From the NCBI GenBank assembly GCA_031772625.1, contig CM062804.1:1021681208-1021745207 (forward strand): DNA of 64,000 nt, in the 5' to 3' direction. This stretch comes from Pinus tabuliformis. Its lineage: Eukaryota > Streptophyta > Pinopsida > Pinales > Pinaceae. The notes under the pieces were generated by a model, which was not told the DNA's origin, searched no databases, and worked only from the letters and a program-made list of their open reading frames with translations. Positions 60,979-64,000 of this stretch are shown here, piece by piece (the first letter of the stretch is position 1; the number at the start of each line of letters is the position of its first letter). Both the position numbers and the translations under genes were made by a program.

Positions 60979-61790
60979 GAGTTGGCTGACTGAAAAACAA
61001 GGCTTGACATTGTATTGAACGAATCTCAAGGTGAGTGTCCTTCCCTCTTGAAAAAACCATGAATTTAGACTTTGTATCTTACGTAAATGAGTTGACTAAT
61101 GTCAATGTCTCTGTAAAAATAATAATCAAGACTCGAATACTTGCATAATCATTGTCGGTTGTAAACCTATCATAATTCATAGAGATATCAAAACTCCTAA
61201 TATTATTTCAAGTGAATGGATGGAAGAAAAACTATCAGACCTTAGGTTGTCTAGGTTTGGCCCCTCAACCAAAGCAACCCATGTCTCAAGAGATGTGAAG
61301 GGTACATTTGGATACCTTGATCTTGAATATTACACATTTCACATTCAATTTTTCTCTCTGTTGTTTCATTCAATTTATCTCGAGCTCAAAATCAAAAGAG
61401 AAAATGGATTCTCCGATCTTCATAGGGCCATTACTTTGAGAAAGTATGCCACTACGCACAAGTTGACAGAGGAAAGTGATGTATATAGCTTTGGAGTTGT
61501 GACTTTTGAGATAATATTTGGGAGAGAACTAGTGGATACAAATGTTTATGGCGAAAATAGTCATATCGTCTCGTGGGTAAGCTTCGTTAATACAACTATA
61601 TTTGTATTTGTGGGTATGAAATTATTGGAGAATTAGAATTCTAATGGTGTTGTGGATCTGAATTTGTGTGCAGAGAAGATCGATGATTTGCGAAGGAAAT
61701 ATTGAAGGCATTTTTGATAAAAGGATTGTGAAAGAGGTCAATATGAGTGCAATGTGGAAAGTAGCAAAATTGGAAATCTTTTTGTGTTAA
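60979..61790 (+). pseudogene. Receptor-like kinase domain relic (three exons)
   Basis: Plant receptor-like kinases phosphorylate Ser/Thr at the plasma membrane. Exon pieces: 60979-61030 (KTRLDIVLNESQ, with TGA where Trp is usual just before), 61131-61576 and 61674-61790. Introns have GTGAGT..AAG (61031-61130) and GTAAGC..TGTGCAG (61577-61673, phase 0). The middle exon has EYLHN, IIHRDIKTPN (HRD at 61178-61186), DLRLSRFG where DFG is expected (61238-61246), THVSRDVKGTFGYLDLEYY, then a 117-bp in-frame insertion (61334-61450), then KLTEESDVYSFGVVTFEI. The last exon gives GNIEGIFDKRIV and MWKVAKLE, then TAA. A frameshift lies near 61160. ATP lobe, transmembrane segment and ectodomain are absent. 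The match is to the malectin-like/LRR kinase type, but the subfamily is uncertain. Confidence 0.85.
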
Positions 61791-61794
61791 GTCC

Positions 61795-62030
61795 TTTCTC
61801 CATTAAAAAAAGCAGTAATCTTGATGATGGACACCCTTACATCCATATCTTTCTAGTAAAAAATATTAACGTTCCTCATATGCCAAATGCCCCATAATAT
61901 ATAGAAGGGGAGAGATTTCAATACATTGTTCTTTGCAAACCATTGTGAGAGGAAAGCACTAATAGAGGACTAATTCCAAAATGCAACAATACTTGGTAGA
62001 AGATTGAAACGTGATAGGGCTAGGGCTTTT
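61795..62030 (-). pseudogene. LINE polyprotein relic
   Basis: On the minus strand one register reads FLSQWFAKNNVLKSLPFYIL, then WGIWHMRNVNIF, a stop, and KDMDVRVSIIKITAFF. This resembles the stretch between the zinc-binding region and RNase H of plant LINE proteins, where a W..W..RN motif is common. It has stops (TAG after AFWN, TAG after IFY). It is not obviously the same family as the LINE at 41391-44690. Evidence is by pattern only. Confidence 0.45.
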
Positions 62031-62600
62031 GGTATGTATATATGCTTTGCGTATTTTCTGATCATTCTCTATTGGTCTACATATTTTGTGAGTGATTTTA
62101 ATATTTGTAACAACATTCTTCTATTGTTCTTGCAGAGAGAAATCCTTTGAAAGAAGCCACAAAGGGCCATTGATTTTCTTTATCCAAGTGAAGGTATTAA
62201 CAGATGCTGGTACTGTGGCTATTGAATAACTTTTATTACTGTAACACCTCATCAAGCTGCATTCATCCCGAGAAAGCCAAAAAAGAAATTGTCAAGTGAA
62301 GTACAGGAAATGCCTCGAACATCTGTTTTTCCTAGCACTCATGTAAAGGTTTGATTTTTACTAATAAATTTGATTCATCAAAGTCTTGTAGGTTACTATA
62401 ACTGCTGGAAGCTAATCTGCTATTTTTTTATTCTTTATTTTCAAGAAACGTGGTCTACGAATCTTTACATTTCTTTGCTTTTTTTTGGTCACATGATCTC
62501 ATAATCCATATTTTGATTATCAAGTTGTGTACAGAGTCAGACCAACTAAGGGCTGAATGGTTAAAGCAGATGCAAATGTTTTGATATAGGTGATTCGAAA
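62031..62600. other. Mostly AT-rich DNA with one exon-like piece
   Basis: Around 62238-62352 the plus strand reads TVTPHQAAFIPRKPKKKL, then SSEVQEMPRTSVFPSTHVK, followed by GTTTGATTTT, a possible weak donor. Codon use looks protein-like and the basic run is suggestive of a nuclear protein, but I recognise no family. Confidence 0.25.
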
Positions 62601-62601
62601 A

Positions 62602-62720
62602 GTTGGAGGGATCATTTAATCTCTATTACTTGTGTGAGATAGATATTATTGGTGGAGATAGGTTGGAGGGATCATTTAATCTCTATTTCTTGTATGAGAT
62701 ATCTATTATTGGTGGAGATA
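62602..62720. repeat. 60-bp tandem doublet
   Basis: Two direct copies of exactly 60 bases begin GTTGGAGGGATCATTTAATC (62602 and 62662) and end ATTATTGGTGGAGATA. Sixty is a multiple of three, so the open frame through them is kept. Confidence 0.9.
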
Positions 62721-62836
62721 TCTTATATTGTGATGGCTGCCCCATCTTTACAAGGTTGCGCACTCCTCCATGTATCTCCTTGTCAAAATGCAACAACAAA
62801 ATCATTGTGTTGAAAAGTGGCACAAAAGCTGGCTAG
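62603..62836 (+). pseudogene. Possible PHD-finger gene fragment
   Basis: Open frame of 77 codons over the 60-bp doublet. After it the frame reads IIGGDILYCDGCPIF, which resembles the GGDLLxCDxCPxxFH core of plant PHD fingers (histone-tail readers in the nucleus). The expected His and the following cysteine pairs are not in place: the frame continues as TRLRTPPCISLSKCNNK. No upstream cysteine pair is visible. It is a fragment or a chance likeness, and I give it low weight. Confidence 0.25.
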
Positions 62837-62839
62837 TAC

Positions 62840-64000
62840 CTTGTTATGTATAATGTTGGATAAGTTTCATATATGCTGTTCTGAGAAATTTTATTTTTTA
62901 GTTATTTAGAATATTATTCTATTTATATTGAAGAATTAGATGGTACTTCAGTTGTGCCAGATCCCAAAATCAAATCAAAATCTAGGGCCTGTACTGTACA
63001 ATTGAATAAGTTAGTTGATAAGTCTGTCATTAGGCCATGACGTTGTACATACTTGAACATGTTATACACATGTTTATTTTTTCTGACATTCATTAACATA
63101 TTTTTACTTTAGTCGCCATTATTGAGGACATGAAAGATTTTTTCATTTGTGGTTGGCTTCAAAAATAATATATAAAGGTTGAATGCATAATAATTTTTGT
63201 TATATTCGATATTCTGCCAATATGCTATGCAGATTTTGTTTCTTAGTATGTATTCACATATTTGTTCAACTGTTCACAAATTTTTCTTTTGTGATCAATG
63301 ACATGCAGAGGCACTTTTAAGTTTGATGGGTGTTTCAGATTCTAAGAGGATAAACTTGCATACACAGAAGTCTATATATAAAAGTGAAGATATGACAAAA
63401 GATAAATTCCATCATGCTCTAATAACCAACTAGGGCCATGTGGCATGATAGTTGTAGATTGTTCTGTTATAGCTTACAGTGGTCTCTATTATTAGAGAGG
63501 ATGCCTGTCATTCTTTAAGTACAGTGTTTATTGCCATGTGGCATGATATTTTTAGACTGTTCTGTTATGGTTTGCAGTGGTAGCTATTATTAGACTGGAT
63601 TAGTAACATTGTATGGATCAAGTTTACACTGATATTACTGCTGCAAGTACCCATACATTTTTATAGTTCTAAGTCATGCTCCAATGGTTGTCTCTGGTGG
63701 TTTGGTCTTATAAGTCTCTAGATCCATTTTTTTGTGGAAGGCTATTCACTGACTCTTTATTTCTATTAATAATAAGAAAATTATATAGGAATTGGAATGT
63801 TTAGTGTTAAAAGCTCTATTATCTGTTATGCACTTCCAAATCCTTCTGCTTTTTCATTGTCTTTGTAATAAAATTGTCAGTATCTCATTTTATCGTATAT
63901 ATGCAATCTAGTTCCAATGATAACATGATGCTGATGTGATTCAATTTGAAAACATGGAATCAGAGATGAAGGATGTGTTTTTGGAAAGCAAAAGGTGGAT
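62840..64000. other. AT-rich DNA, no gene recognised
   Basis: No supported gene. A 98-bp tandem doublet is at 63436-63597. The last ~45 bases (from ATGGAATCAG at 63955) stay open to the window edge and could start an exon, but too little is visible to judge. Confidence 0.6.
63436..63597. repeat. 98-bp tandem doublet
   Basis: CCATGTGGCATGATA recurs at 63436 and 63534, followed by TTGTTCTGTTATAG or CTGTTCTGTTATGG and CAGTGG..CTATTATTAGA. The second copy is partial. Confidence 0.8.

Noticed and set aside
58300-61010. Long frames in the GGA/GGT tract: Glu/Val-rich on the plus strand, Pro-rich or Ser/Thr-rich on the minus strand
   Set aside because: Composition makes all frames open. There is no signal peptide, no non-repeat domain and no consistent start, so no gene is called.
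58300-61790. A proline-rich receptor kinase made of the Pro-rich tract plus the kinase relic
   Set aside because: The Pro-rich reading is on the minus strand and the kinase is on the plus strand, so they cannot be one protein.

Overview
The window looks like nuclear DNA from a repeat-rich land plant, most likely a seed plant with a large genome. It is mostly AT-rich non-coding DNA. The plant signature comes from a LOB-domain (LBD) transcription-factor relic, a receptor-like-kinase relic, an L1-type LINE whose polyprotein ends in RNase H, and a Ty3/gypsy chromovirus with an initiator-methionine tRNA primer site. No intact cellular gene is visible: every recognisable coding region is broken. 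I cannot name the species.

Layout. Positions 1-19341 and 24074-43485 are two copies of one ~19.4 kb unit, about 1% different where I compared them by eye. In order, each unit holds the end of a CT-rich tract, AT-rich DNA, a broken LBD gene on the minus strand, an unidentified open stretch beside it, ~12 kb of AT-rich DNA with several two-copy tandem repeats, and the 3' part of a minus-strand LINE. Copy 1 is cut inside the LINE by a run of exactly 100 N (19342-19441). After the gap come ~1.5 kb of AT-rich DNA and a 3.7 kb almost pure CT tract (20931-24636) that leads into copy 2. Copy 2 runs on through the LINE reverse-transcriptase domain to ~44690. The simplest reading is that the two copies are haplotypes of one locus placed in tandem by scaffolding. 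A real recent duplication is the alternative.

44690-47290 is AT-rich DNA with nested short tandem repeats and an unidentified small ORF. 47291-58070 is a complete but dead Ty3/gypsy chromovirus on the minus strand. It has TG..CA LTRs of ~2.96 kb, a 5-bp target duplication TTTAT, a primer site, a polypurine tract, and gag-protease-RT-RNase H-integrase. Its chromodomain lies behind what looks like a 76-nt spliceosomal intron. About eight in-frame stops and one frameshift interrupt gag-pol.

58410-60962 is a 2.5 kb GGA/GGT tract with almost no C on the plus strand. A three-exon kinase-domain relic (60979-61790, plus strand) follows at once, then a short minus-strand LINE relic, a stretch with a PHD-finger-like end and a 60-bp tandem repeat, and AT-rich DNA to the end.

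The genes do not form a working unit. The window records decay: retroelement insertion, tract expansion, local tandem duplication and loss of reading frames.
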